Of a stretch of 64,000 bases of DNA, positions 50,985 to 59,567 are shown piece by piece. Source of the stretch: Nocardia cyriacigeorgica (GTDB lineage: Bacteria > Actinomycetota > Actinomycetes > Mycobacteriales > Mycobacteriaceae); assembly GCF_010858045.1 (NCBI RefSeq), contig NZ_JAAGVC010000003.1, positions 62,001 to 126,000 of the forward strand, written 5' to 3'. A program made the position numbers and the translations under genes. Position 1 is the stretch's first letter. Every line of letters begins with the position of its first letter. A model generated the notes under the pieces. The model did no database searches. It was not told the origin of the DNA and worked only from the letters and a program-made list of their open reading frames with translations.

Positions 50985-51055
50985 CAATGGTGGTCGGCGA
51001 GTACGCTGAGCGCACGATGAGACGGTTGCGGGCCAGTGATGAGGGAGTCGGCACG

Positions 51056-51436
51056 GTGCGTGGGTTCGGTGATCTCGAAGCGGTGATCATGGATCGGATC
51101 TGGGATCGGGACACCGAGACGACCAGCGTCCGCGACATTTACGAGGAGTTGTGCGCCTCCCGCGATATCGCGTACACGACAGTCATGTCGACGATGGACA
51201 ATCTGCATCGCAAGGGCTGGCTGGCCCGGGAACGCGCGGGCAAGGCCTATCGATACTGGCCGACGCTCACCCGGGAGGAACACAGCGCCCGGTTGATGCT
51301 CGAGGCGCTGGGCTCGGGTGGTCGCTCCGATCTGGTGCTCAGCCATTTCGTCGACCGGATCAGTGACGAAGAGTCGGCGGGCCTGCGCGCCGCGCTGCGC
51401 CGACTGACCGCACGCAAATCCCCCGGGCCCGCGTGA
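51056..51436 (+). CDS. BlaI/MecI-family winged-helix repressor
   Basis: 126 residues. FGDLEAVIMDRIWDRD begins the BlaI winged helix, with the recognition helix AYTTVMSTMDNLHRKGWL and the wing KAYRYWPTLTREEH; the C-terminal dimerisation part has LVLSHFVDRISDEE. GTG 51056 has GAGGGAG eight bases upstream and matches the start of mycobacterial BlaI (Rv1846c); ATG 51017 and 50987 are in-frame alternatives. Overlaps the M56 peptidase gene (GTGA), with which it forms a BlaI/BlaR-like pair. No beta-lactamase gene is near. Confidence 0.9.
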   Translation: MRGFGDLEAVIMDRIWDRDTETTSVRDIYEELCASRDIAYTTVMSTMDNLHRKGWLARERAGKAYRYWPTLTREEHSARLMLEALGSGGRSDLVLSHFVDRISDEESAGLRAALRRLTARKSPGPA

Positions 51437-52380
51437 GCATCACGTCGACGCTGCTGCTGTACGGGTCCGCGGTGGCCGTGGCGGGCCCGCCGGTGCTGCG
51501 CCGGCTCACCCGAGCCGGGACCGCCCCTCGCCTCGGTGTGCTGGCGTGGGTGGTGACGGTGGCGGGCGCGCTGGTGGCGTGGGCCGCGGCGGCCGTCGTC
51601 TTCGTCGTCGAACACGCCACCGTGTGGCGCCACTGCGATGAGGCCATCCGCGCTTGTTACGCGGTGTTCGGCATGCCCGTGCACCCCTACGACCACCCGG
51701 CCGGCCGCCTGGTCACCTTCGCGCTCGCGCTCCTGGTGGCCGTGGCGGCCGGGGTGCTGGGATGGCGGAGCCTGCGGATGCTGATGCGGATGCGCCGGCG
51801 GACCCGCGCGCACGCCAGGGCGGTGCGCATGGTCGGACGCCGCATGCCGGGACTTCCCGCCGTCGTGCTGGACGCGCCGCAACCGCAGGCCTACGCCGTC
51901 CCCGGACGACCGGACACCATCGTGGTCACCACCGGTGCGCTGGCCGCGCTCACCGACGATCAGCTCGCCGCTGTCCTGGCGCACGAGCGCGCGCATCTGT
52001 CCGGCAGGCATGGTGTGTTGAGCGCCGCGCTCACCGGTATCGCCGCGATGGCGCCGCGCCTGAGCGTGCTGCGGCAGGGATCGGCCGAGGTCGCGCGGTT
52101 GCTGGAAATGTGTGCCGATGACGCCGCCGCACGCGAACACGGACGTGAGCCGCTGCTCGGCGGGCTGCTCGCCATCGTCGACGCCGGCCCGAGCGCCCCG
52201 GCCGGTGCGCTGGGCGCCGCGGGTACCGCGGTGCTGGCGCGGGCCGAGCGCTTGGCTTCGCCTGCGGGTGCGGTGCGCCGGGCGACCACCAGGACCGCCT
52301 TGCTCGGCGTGATCCTGACGACCGTCGGCGGTCTGGTGACGGCGACAGCCTGCGTGGCGTTGTGCGTGAGCGTGTTCTGA
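51433..52380 (+). CDS. M56 (BlaR1/MecR1-like) membrane metallopeptidase
   Basis: 315 residues. Three hydrophobic segments, then the zinc motif LAHERAHLSGRH (HExxH) and a third-ligand Glu region LEMCADDAA, and a final C-terminal helix. There is no penicillin-binding sensor domain, so unlike BlaR1 of staphylococci it cannot bind beta-lactam itself; mycobacterial BlaR (Rv1845c) is likewise short. It probably cleaves or senses the preceding repressor. GTG 51433 overlaps the repressor stop. Confidence 0.88.
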   Translation: MSITSTLLLYGSAVAVAGPPVLRRLTRAGTAPRLGVLAWVVTVAGALVAWAAAAVVFVVEHATVWRHCDEAIRACYAVFGMPVHPYDHPAGRLVTFALALLVAVAAGVLGWRSLRMLMRMRRRTRAHARAVRMVGRRMPGLPAVVLDAPQPQAYAVPGRPDTIVVTTGALAALTDDQLAAVLAHERAHLSGRHGVLSAALTGIAAMAPRLSVLRQGSAEVARLLEMCADDAAAREHGREPLLGGLLAIVDAGPSAPAGALGAAGTAVLARAERLASPAGAVRRATTRTALLGVILTTVGGLVTATACVALCVSVF

Positions 52381-52503
52381 ACCGCCGTCGGCAGCGAACC
52401 TTCCCGTCCGGCTGCACCATCGGCTGACGACGGTGAGATGTCGGTGCTGCCCGTTAAGGTCTGAGCCAGGCCGGAAGCCGGGCGGTGGGAGAAGGATGAG
52501 CGG

Positions 52504-53613
52504 ATGCAGGTGAGCTGGGACCAGGCCTTCGCGTGGCGGTTGCGGCGGCAGTACGTGCGGCCGCGAGCGGCCGTCGGCGTGGTCGGCATCGCGGCGCGAC
52601 TGTGCGGGCTGCAAGCCCAGGTGGCGTCCTCGGCCGAACTCGCGGCGGCGCTGCGCACGACCACACCGGAAACCGGCGCCGTCGCACGCGCCCTCACCGC
52701 GGGCGAGCTGATCAAGACCTGGGCGATGCGGGGCACCCTGCACGCCATGACACCCGATACCGCCGCTGCCTGCCTTACCCTGCTCGCCGCCGCGCGGACC
52801 TGGGAGAAGCCGTCCTGGCAGCGCACCTTCGGCGCCACCCCCGCCCAGGTCGCGGCGCTCGCGGACAAGGTCGGCGAACTGCTCGAATCCCAGATCCTCA
52901 CCCGCGAGGAATTGGTCGAGCAGATCGCCGCCGATCCCGCGTTCGCGGTGCACGAAGCCGAATTGCGTTCGGGCTGGGGCGCCTTGCTCAAACCACTGGC
53001 CTGGCAAGGAGTGCTGTGCCACGGTCCGGCACGCGGCACCAAGGTGAGTTTCACCAGCCCGTCCACCCTGCCCGGCTGGCGGCCGGTGACCGACGTCGAC
53101 GCGGCCGCGCGCACCGCGGTCACGGCCTACCTCGGCGCCTACGGCCCGGCCACCCCCGAAGCGTTCGATGCCTGGCTCAGCCGCGGCGCGCACCGCAAGA
53201 CCAGGGTGCGCGGCTGGTTCGCCGATCTGGGGGAGGAGCTCACCGAGGTCGACGTCGACGGCCGGCGCGCCTACATCCTGACCGAACACGCCGACGAACT
53301 CGCCGCCACCGAACCCGACGATGCGGTGCAATTGCTCGGCGCGTTCGACCAGTACGTGCTCGGACCCGGCACCGGCGACCCGCAACTGCTCCCCGCCGAG
53401 CATCGGGCGAAGGTGAGCCGGACCGCCGGCTGGATCGCGCCCATCGTGGTCGCACGCGGCCGGATCGCGGGTACCTGGGAACTCGCCGACGCGGACGAGG
53501 TCGTCGTCGCCATGTTCGACGGCGCCGCCGTGCCCCGCGTCGGACTCGCCGAGTCACTTGCCCATCTGGCCGCGGCCACCGGACGGGATCGGCTCACCAT
53601 CCGGGCGAGCTGA
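52504..53613 (+). CDS. AlkZ/YcaQ-like DNA glycosylase (HTH_42 family)
   Basis: 369 residues of the winged-helix HTH_42 family that includes AlkZ of Streptomyces sahachiroi and YcaQ/AlkX of E. coli. These unhook interstrand crosslinks and bulky alkyl adducts using a QxQ catalytic motif. Here Q37-A-Q39 (RLCGLQAQVASS) keeps the two glutamines, and WAMRGTLHAM (residues 73-82) is the conserved segment that follows. The C-terminal part ends GRDRLTIRAS. Start ATG at 52504 after GGAGAAGGATGAG. It stands between the BlaI/M56 pair and a TetR gene, and is transcribed toward the convergent TetR gene. Confidence 0.82.
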   Translation: MQVSWDQAFAWRLRRQYVRPRAAVGVVGIAARLCGLQAQVASSAELAAALRTTTPETGAVARALTAGELIKTWAMRGTLHAMTPDTAAACLTLLAAARTWEKPSWQRTFGATPAQVAALADKVGELLESQILTREELVEQIAADPAFAVHEAELRSGWGALLKPLAWQGVLCHGPARGTKVSFTSPSTLPGWRPVTDVDAAARTAVTAYLGAYGPATPEAFDAWLSRGAHRKTRVRGWFADLGEELTEVDVDGRRAYILTEHADELAATEPDDAVQLLGAFDQYVLGPGTGDPQLLPAEHRAKVSRTAGWIAPIVVARGRIAGTWELADADEVVVAMFDGAAVPRVGLAESLAHLAAATGRDRLTIRAS

Positions 53614-53629
53614 CCACCGCTGGAATCGA

Positions 53630-54379
53630 TCAGCCGCGCCCGCGTTCGGCGACCAGGTCCGCCAGCCCGTCCAGGATGCGCCGCAACCCGAACCCGAAGT
53701 GATCGAAGTCCTGATCGAAGGCGTTCTCCTCGAGACCGGCCATGATCGGATACCGCCCACTGTTCATCGCTCGTTCCAGCATCGGCAGCTGCGCCTGCCA
53801 GAACTCCGCGTCGGTCATGCCGGTGGTGCGCAAGGCCTCCTGCTGGAAGACCTCGGCGCGGGCGGCGCCGACGACGAAGTTGTCGATCATGACGATCACC
53901 GAGATCAGTTCGACATCGGTCAATCCCATCGGCTTGATCGCCGACAGCACCACCTCCATGCTCTCCACAGCGCCGGGGCCCATGATCGGGCGCGCCTGGT
54001 TGACGTAGAGCAGCCAGGGGTGGCGGCGATACAGCGCCAGCGTCCCGTGGGCGACCTGCTCGAGCGCGGCCCGCCAGCCGTCGGCGGCCGTCACGTCGTG
54101 ATCGGGACGTTGAACCCGGTCGAGCATGAGGTCGAGCAGCTCGGCCTTGCCCGGCAGATAGCGATACAGCGTCATGGTGCCGGTGCCCAATTCGGTGGCG
54201 ACCCGCCGCATGGTCACGGCCTCGAGGCCCTCGGCGTCGGCCACCTGCACAGCGGCCTCGACGATGCGGTCCAGGGTCAAACCCGGCTTCGGCCCTCGGC
54301 TCGGCCGGGGACCGGTGTCCCACAGCAGTTCGAGCGTGCGGTTGATGTCGCCGCTGCCGCTGGTCTCCGTGCTCGCCAT
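53630..54379 (-). CDS. TetR-family repressor of the divergent DrrAB exporter
   Basis: 249 residues. N-terminal TetR helix-turn-helix: LDRIVEAAVQVADAEG, VTMRRVATELGTGTMTLYRYLPGKAELLDLML. The C-terminal ligand domain is of the TetR_C_1 type (WRAALEQVAHGTLALYRRHPWLLYVN). It is divergent from the exporter ATPase across a perfect palindrome. ATG 54379 has GTG and AGGG a few bases upstream; GTG 54388 is the alternative. Predicted role: ligand-relieved repressor of the exporter. Confidence 0.92.
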   Translation of the reverse strand: MASTETSGSGDINRTLELLWDTGPRPSRGPKPGLTLDRIVEAAVQVADAEGLEAVTMRRVATELGTGTMTLYRYLPGKAELLDLMLDRVQRPDHDVTAADGWRAALEQVAHGTLALYRRHPWLLYVNQARPIMGPGAVESMEVVLSAIKPMGLTDVELISVIVMIDNFVVGAARAEVFQQEALRTTGMTDAEFWQAQLPMLERAMNSGRYPIMAGLEENAFDQDFDHFGFGLRRILDGLADLVAERGRG

Positions 54380-54417
54380 GGTCGTCACCCTATCGCCCGG
54401 ATCGGGCCCCGAAAATT

Positions 54418-54461
54418 AACTGGGTACATCGTACTCGTATTAGGGTACGATGTACCCAGTT
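54418..54461. promoter_or_regulatory. 44-bp operator palindrome, TetR type
   Basis: AACTGGGTACATCGTAC (54418-54434), ten bases, GTACGATGTACCCAGTT (54445-54461): perfect 17-base arms. Each arm itself contains GTAC-N3-GTAC, so two repressor dimers could bind. It lies between the start of the TetR gene and the exporter gene and likely overlaps both promoters. Confidence 0.85.
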
Positions 54462-54492
54462 CCGATTCGTTCTGCTGGGTACGGAGGGTTGT

Positions 54493-55455
54493 GTGAGCGA
54501 ATACGCCGTGATGGCCGAGGGTTTGAGGAAGAGATACGGGGACAAGCACGCGCTCGATGGATTCGATCTGACGGTGCGTCGCGGGACCGTGCACGGCTTG
54601 CTCGGGCCCAACGGTGCCGGCAAGACCACCGCGGTGCGGATTCTGTCGACGCTGATCCGGCTCGACGGCGGCCGGGCGACGGTGGCCGGACTCGATGTCG
54701 CGCGCCACCCGCGCGAGGTGCGCTCCCGGATCGGGCTGACCGGGCAGTACGCGGCCGTCGACGAAGTGTTGACCGGCCGGCAGAACCTGGAGATGTTCGG
54801 CAGGCTGTTCCACCTGGGCGCCCGTCGCGCCCGCAGCCGCGCGACCGAACTGCTCGAGCGTTTCGATCTGGTCGAGGCCGCCGATCGCGGGGTCGGCAAG
54901 TACAGCGGCGGCATGCGGCGCAGGCTCGACCTGGCCGCGTCGATGATCCTCGCGCCGGATGTGCTGTTCCTCGACGAGCCCACCACCGGTCTCGATCCAC
55001 GCAGTCGCGGTGAGGTGTGGGAGTCGGTGCGGGCACTCGTCGCCGACGGCACGACCGTGCTGCTGACCACCCAGTATCTCGAGGAGGCCGATAAGCTCGC
55101 CTCCCGCATCACCGTGGTCGATGCCGGGCGGGCCATCGCCGACGACACCCCGGACGGGTTGAAGAACACCGTCGGCGCCGACCTCATCGAAGTGGTGGCC
55201 GCCGATATCGCCGACCTGCCCGCCGTGGCGAAGGTGGTGGCCAGGGTCTGCGTCGGCGAACCGGACCTCGACGACGCCGAACGCCGCGTGCACGCACCCG
55301 TCACCGACCGCGTCGCCGCACTCACCGAGGTGGCGCGCACGCTCCAGGACCAGGGAATCACGGTGGAGGACATCGGTTTACGCAGGCCCAGCCTCGATGA
55401 TGTGTTCCTGCAGCTGACCGGCCATCGGGCCGCGGCCGAGGAGGTGGCGGCATGA
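54493..55455 (+). CDS. DrrA-type ABC exporter ATPase (second copy)
   Basis: 320 residues. Walker [10 protein letters not shown], signature YSGGM, Walker [13 protein letters not shown], switch TTQYLEEAD, and the DrrA-type C-terminal domain ending before AAAEEVAA. Resembles the NRPS-linked copy at 7620 but is diverged, so it is a separate transporter rather than a recent duplicate. GTG 54493 has GGAGGG four bases upstream. Controlled by the divergent TetR repressor; overlaps the permease gene. Confidence 0.93.
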   Translation: MSEYAVMAEGLRKRYGDKHALDGFDLTVRRGTVHGLLGPNGAGKTTAVRILSTLIRLDGGRATVAGLDVARHPREVRSRIGLTGQYAAVDEVLTGRQNLEMFGRLFHLGARRARSRATELLERFDLVEAADRGVGKYSGGMRRRLDLAASMILAPDVLFLDEPTTGLDPRSRGEVWESVRALVADGTTVLLTTQYLEEADKLASRITVVDAGRAIADDTPDGLKNTVGADLIEVVAADIADLPAVAKVVARVCVGEPDLDDAERRVHAPVTDRVAALTEVARTLQDQGITVEDIGLRRPSLDDVFLQLTGHRAAAEEVAA

Positions 55456-56279
55456 GCGCGACCGCTGATCTCGCGCCTGTGCGCGCTCGCTCGCGCGGCT
55501 ACTGGGTGGTGGCCGACTGCTGGAACGTGGTGCGCCGCGGGCTCACCCACTACCAGCGTCAGCCGGTGAATATCGCCTGGCAGCTGGGCTTTCCGATCCT
55601 GTCGGTGCTGCTCTACGGCTACGTGTTCGGTTCGGCGATGACGGTGCCGGGCGGCGGCGACTATCGCAGCTTCCTGATGCCGGGCATGTTCGCGATGACG
55701 ATGGCCTTCGGCTTCATCAATACCGCGACCGTGATGGTCTACGACGCCACCAACGGTGTGATCGATCGTTTCCGCTCGATGCCCATGTCGCCGTCGGCGG
55801 TGGTGTCGGGTCGCGGTGTCACCGATCTGCTGGTGGCCTGCGCCGAGTTGACCATCCTGATGCTCACCGCGCTGGTCATCGGCTGGCGGCCCGAGGGCGG
55901 GATACTCGGCGTGATCGCGGCCTTCCTGCTGCTGCTGTGGCTGCGGTTCGCGCTGATCTGGGTCGGCGTGTGGCTCGGGCTGCTGGTGCCGAACCCGGAG
56001 GCCGCGGGCGGGCTGTTCGCGGTCGCCTTCCCGCTGACGATGATCTCCTCGATCTTCGTCGCACCCCAGCTGATGCCGGACTGGCTCGGCGTGATCGCGG
56101 CATGGAACCCGATCTCCTCTACCGTGGCCGCCAGCCGGGAACTGTTCGGCACCCCCGTGGGGGCGGGCGATTCCTGGATCGAACAGCGCGCGGTGCTGAT
56201 GGCGATGGTGTGGCCGATCCTCATCACGGCGATCTTCCTGCCCCTGGCGGTGCGCCGGTTCCAGCGACTCAGCCGCTGA
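55452..56279 (+). CDS. DrrB-type ABC-2 exporter permease (second copy)
   Basis: 275 residues, about six hydrophobic segments, with ABC-2 loop features [28 protein letters not shown]. Overlaps the ATPase gene (ATGA). Substrate unknown; drug or secondary-metabolite export is inferred from family and TetR control. The Tat/Sec signal is absent, as expected. A strong hairpin follows. Confidence 0.92.
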   Translation: MSATADLAPVRARSRGYWVVADCWNVVRRGLTHYQRQPVNIAWQLGFPILSVLLYGYVFGSAMTVPGGGDYRSFLMPGMFAMTMAFGFINTATVMVYDATNGVIDRFRSMPMSPSAVVSGRGVTDLLVACAELTILMLTALVIGWRPEGGILGVIAAFLLLLWLRFALIWVGVWLGLLVPNPEAAGGLFAVAFPLTMISSIFVAPQLMPDWLGVIAAWNPISSTVAASRELFGTPVGAGDSWIEQRAVLMAMVWPILITAIFLPLAVRRFQRLSR

Positions 56280-56287
56280 ACGACCTG

Positions 56288-56316
56288 TCGGCCCGGTGTC
56301 ATCGGCACCGGGCCGA
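56288..56316 (+). terminator. Hairpin terminator after the second exporter
   Basis: TCGGCCCGGTG and CACCGGGCCGA form a perfect 11-bp stem with a seven-base loop. No T tract. Confidence 0.65.
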
Positions 56317-56328
56317 TAGGCTGCGACG

Positions 56329-56733
56329 GTGACCGACGGGCTGGTGACCGAACTCATCGATACGGTGGCGTGGGTGCGCATCGAGGACGGCAAGATCCTG
56401 TGCGCACGGCCGCGCGGCAAAGATGTCTTCTATATCCCGGGCGGCAAGCGCGAGCACGGCGAATCCGATCTGCAGACCCTGGTGCGCGAGGTCGCAGAGG
56501 AACTGACCGTCGCCCTGCTGCCCGAGACCGCCGTCCACGTCGGGGTGTACGAGGCCGCCGACGGCGCCTTCTCGGTGCGGATGAGCTGCTACACCGCCGA
56601 ATATCGCGGCACGCCCACCCCGAGCAGTGAGATCGAGGCGCTCGCCTGGTTCGGCTACGGCGACCGTGAGCTGGTGCCGCCGGTGGATCAGCTGTTGTTC
56701 GACGAACTGGCCGACGCCGGGCTCCTGCACTGA
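56329..56733 (+). CDS. Nudix hydrolase
   Basis: 134 residues. The Nudix box G-x5-E-x7-REVxEEL is visible in GGKREHGESDLQTLVREVAEEL, with the preceding substrate region RPRGKDVFYIPGG; all catalytic acidic residues are present. Substrate unknown (nucleoside-diphosphate derivatives are usual). GTG start at 56329. Single gene, convergent with a small secreted-protein gene. Confidence 0.9.
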   Translation: MTDGLVTELIDTVAWVRIEDGKILCARPRGKDVFYIPGGKREHGESDLQTLVREVAEELTVALLPETAVHVGVYEAADGAFSVRMSCYTAEYRGTPTPSSEIEALAWFGYGDRELVPPVDQLLFDELADAGLLH

Positions 56734-56754
56734 TCTGACGGCGCGCGCCGCCGA

Positions 56755-56955
56755 TCAGCAGAGCGGCGCTTTCGAGCCCACGAGTTCACCGCGGAAGAAG
56801 CAGACGATCAACTGCACGAAGTCGCGCGCGTAGGTCGCCGAACCGGAGTCGGCGGAGCCGGTGGGCGCGGCGGTCGCCGCCGGGGCGGCCATGCCCACTC
56901 CGGTGGCGAGGGCGGCGGTGACGAGGACTGCGACGCAGGCTCGGGTGAGGACCAT
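56755..56955 (-). CDS. Small secreted protein, 66 residues
   Basis: A Sec signal peptide (LTRACVAVLVTAALATGVGM, cleaved near ATAA-P) followed by about 36 residues including YARDFVQLIVCFFRGE and ending with Cys. Two cysteines in the mature part could form a disulphide. ATG 56955 has GGAG six bases upstream. Not recognised; similar small secreted proteins occur in Nocardia relatives. Confidence 0.7.
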   Translation of the reverse strand: MVLTRACVAVLVTAALATGVGMAAPAATAAPTGSADSGSATYARDFVQLIVCFFRGELVGSKAPLC

Positions 56956-57251
56956 GACGGCTCCGTTCGAATCGAGGTGCCGTCAGTATCGGCGGGTCCG
57001 CGCGGCGGGGGCAGCCCCGAACTCTCGGGGCGAGGGTGCCGGTGGCGGCGGCGCCTGCGTGAACATGGCGATCGCGAGGGCGTTGCCGATGAATAACGTT
57101 GTGTGCGAGCAACTCTGGTGGAGGCCGCGGCATCCTACCCTGGATGGCACGTGAGCTCCAGCCTCGCCGGTCGTGACCTGCGCGACTGCAAAACGAACGT
57201 TCCTTCCTTGACGCCGGGGGGCCGGGGCGCAACACTGGAATTCAAGTAAGC

Positions 57252-57276
57252 GGAGGAATCATCTCCTCTTAGGAGG
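57252..57276 (+). promoter_or_regulatory. Leader with two mutually exclusive hairpins over a ribosome-binding site
   Basis: CTCCTC (57263-57268) can pair with the upstream GAGGA (57253-57257) or with AGGAG (57271-57275), which is the ribosome-binding site of the 28-codon ORF. The two pairings exclude each other, so the site would be open or closed by choice of partner. A -35-like TTGACG is at 57208-57213. Regulation is inferred. Confidence 0.45.
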
Positions 57277-57281
57277 TCGTT

Positions 57282-57368
57282 GTGGCCGGACCCCTGGCGT
57301 CGATGCCGATTCAGCACTGCGCCGCTCCAGCGCCCCCGCGGTGCGTGCCCGATCCCACGCGGAGCTGA
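57282..57368 (+). CDS. 28-codon leader ORF
   Basis: GTG start preceded by TAGGAGG (57270-57276) five bases upstream. The peptide is Pro/Ala-rich with two cysteines (QHCAAPAPPRC) and ends DPTRS. It sits 57 bases upstream of the phosphotransferase-like gene. It might be a translated leader that controls the operon, or a short peptide in its own right; the protein evidence is only the strong ribosome-binding site. Confidence 0.4.
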   Translation: MAGPLASMPIQHCAAPAPPRCVPDPTRS

Positions 57369-57425
57369 CCGCACCGGACGGGCCCGATCGAAACAACGTC
57401 GTTTCCATCTCGAAGGGTGCCCCCG

Positions 57426-59567
57426 ATGACCCTCATTACCGCCCCGACCCGCCCCGGCATCGTCACACTCGCCGATCCGCGCGCTCGCGACGCGGACCTG
57501 ACCGGCGCCAAGGCCGCCGCCCTCGCCGAGGCCGCTGCCATGGGGCTGCCGGTTCTCGACGGGTTCGTGCTGACCACGGCCTGGTCCGAGCCACAGCATT
57601 CGCCGGAACTGTTGTGGCGCAAGCTGTCCGATGGCGGTGCCCGACCGCTCGTGGTGCGGTCGTCCTCGGTCGCGGAGGACGGTGCCGAACGATCCATGGC
57701 GGGCATGTTCACCTCGGTGCTCGGCGTGCGCGGCTGGCCGCGCTTCCGGGAGGCCGTCGACGAGGTGCTGGCCTCCGCAGGCACCCCCGCGGCCACCGAC
57801 GCCGCGGGCGGTGCGGCGATGGCGGTGCTGGTGCAGCCGTTCCTGGCGGCGAGCTGGGGCGGAGTGGTATTCACGGCGGACCCGGTCACCGGGCGCACCG
57901 ACCGGATGATGATCACCGCGGTACGCGGCGGACCGGACGCGGTGGTCAGCGGCGCCGAGGACGGATGGACGGCACTGCTCACCCGATCGGGACGCGTGCG
58001 GCGGGTCGTCGCGCACGACGCGCCCGGCCTGCCGGGGTCGGTGCGCCGCAAGGTGATCCGGATGGCGTTGCGCGCCGAGCGCATGTTCGGCGGCCCGCAG
58101 GACATCGAATGGGCGGTCGACGCCGCGGGAAACGTCCGACTGCTCCAGGCCCGGCCGATCACGACGCTGCACGGCCGCGTCACCGGCCCGGTGCTCGGCC
58201 CCGGCCCGCTGGCCGAAACCTTTCCCGATCCGCTGCGCCCGCTCGAACAGGACCTGTGGCTGACGCCGCTGGCCGAGGGATTGCGGGTGGCCCTGGAACT
58301 GACCGGCTCCGCACCGGCGCGCCGCATCCGGGAGTCGCCGGTCGCCACCGCGGTCCTCGGCGTCGCCGTCGCCGACCTGGAACTGCTCGGCGTGGAGCGG
58401 CCGCGGCGCCGGCTGCTCGGTGTGCTCGATCCGCGTCCCGGTGCCCGGAAACTGGGTGCCGCGATGCGGGTGGGACGTCTCGCTGCCGCGATGCCCGCAC
58501 TCGCCCAGCGGATCTGCGAACGGGCGGACACCGATCTCGCCGCGGTACCGCCGCCGACGGAGTTGAGCCGCACCCAACTGCTGGCCGTCCTGGACAACTC
58601 CCGCACGGCATTGACCGCGCTGCACGGATACGAGGCACTGGCCGGCATGCTGGCAAGCCCCCGCGAATCCGCTCCCACCGCGGCAGCGATGGCGCTCGCC
58701 GCCCTCACCGAGGCGCGGGCCGCGGGCATGGCCGCCGACCGCGTCATCGAGGAATACCCGGTGGTGTTGGCGCTGACCCCGCCACGCATCGGACCCCGCA
58801 CCGCGCCACCGGATCTCGATCAGGCCTACGCACCGATCACGGAGTTCGACCCCGGTGCCCTGGCGCTGGCGCGGGAAGCCTTGCGGCTACGGGCCCGCTG
58901 GGTGCAGGAACTCGGCGCCCGCGCGGCCTGGGAACTGGGCACCCGCCTCGCGGCCGAGGGCGCCCTGGACTCGGTGGAATCGGTGGCCCTGCTCAGCTTC
59001 GACGACCTCGTCGCCGTCACCGGCCGCACGCCGCTGCGTCGGGCCGATGCGGGTGAGGGCGCGGCGTATGGCATCGATGCCGGCGAGACCGCAGGTGCCG
59101 CGCGCGTGGACGCGCCCGGGCCCCTCGCCGCGGAGGGCGGACAGCCCGCGGCCGATGAATCGCCCACCCGGGCCGTCGTCCAGCTGCCGACGCGGTTCCG
59201 GCTCGCCGAGGACGGCTGGCCGGTCCCGGTGGGCGGCGCACCGGAAACCGGCGACTGCGGTGTCGGGGCGGGCGGCGGGTCCGGACGCGGCATCGTCCAT
59301 ATGGGCGACCGGCCGCCGGAGGGTTCGGTGCTGGTGGTGCGGCATCTGGATCCGCGGCTGGCGGTGGTCGTGCCGCGGCTGGCCGGGCTGATCGCCGAAA
59401 CCGGCAGCCCGCTCAGCCATGTCGCGATCCTGGCGCGCGAGCAGGGTGTGCCGGTGGTGGTCGGCTATCCGGAGGCGACCAGGCGGCTGCCGGACGGCGC
59501 GGTCGTCGAACTCGACGGGCGCACCGGCCAGGTGCGGGTGTGCGTGGAACAGGAGGGCCGGGGATGA
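57426..59567 (+). CDS. Rifampin-phosphotransferase/PEP-synthase-like enzyme
   Basis: 713 residues. N-terminal ATP-grasp PPDK domain (DLTGAKAAALAEAAAMGLPVLDG, PLVVRSSSVAED, VQPFLAASWGGVVFTADP, DIEWAVDAAGNVRLLQARPI), a variable middle part of about 400 residues, and the C-terminal swivelling His domain TGSPLSHVAILAREQGVPVVVG with the phosphorylated His. This order is that of rifampin phosphotransferases and PEP synthase; the middle part is what would decide the substrate and I cannot match it to rifampin. ATG 57426 with GAAGGG ahead; GTG 57417 is an alternative. Overlaps the next gene as ATGA. A leader ORF precedes it. Confidence 0.85.
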   Translation: MTLITAPTRPGIVTLADPRARDADLTGAKAAALAEAAAMGLPVLDGFVLTTAWSEPQHSPELLWRKLSDGGARPLVVRSSSVAEDGAERSMAGMFTSVLGVRGWPRFREAVDEVLASAGTPAATDAAGGAAMAVLVQPFLAASWGGVVFTADPVTGRTDRMMITAVRGGPDAVVSGAEDGWTALLTRSGRVRRVVAHDAPGLPGSVRRKVIRMALRAERMFGGPQDIEWAVDAAGNVRLLQARPITTLHGRVTGPVLGPGPLAETFPDPLRPLEQDLWLTPLAEGLRVALELTGSAPARRIRESPVATAVLGVAVADLELLGVERPRRRLLGVLDPRPGARKLGAAMRVGRLAAAMPALAQRICERADTDLAAVPPPTELSRTQLLAVLDNSRTALTALHGYEALAGMLASPRESAPTAAAMALAALTEARAAGMAADRVIEEYPVVLALTPPRIGPRTAPPDLDQAYAPITEFDPGALALAREALRLRARWVQELGARAAWELGTRLAAEGALDSVESVALLSFDDLVAVTGRTPLRRADAGEGAAYGIDAGETAGAARVDAPGPLAAEGGQPAADESPTRAVVQLPTRFRLAEDGWPVPVGGAPETGDCGVGAGGGSGRGIVHMGDRPPEGSVLVVRHLDPRLAVVVPRLAGLIAETGSPLSHVAILAREQGVPVVVGYPEATRRLPDGAVVELDGRTGQVRVCVEQEGRG

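Noticed and set aside
51247..53403. 718-codon minus-strand open frame over the BlaI, M56 and glycosylase genes
   Set aside because: Three recognisable genes lie on the other strand; the translation is low in aliphatic order and shows no domain.
54390..56420. 676-codon minus-strand open frame over drrA/drrB
   Set aside because: Antisense to two intact exporter genes and without a family pattern.
57181..57300. Rifampin-associated element upstream of the phosphotransferase-like gene
   Set aside because: The known 19-bp inverted repeat of rph upstream regions is not found; G-rich runs near 57215 do not match it.
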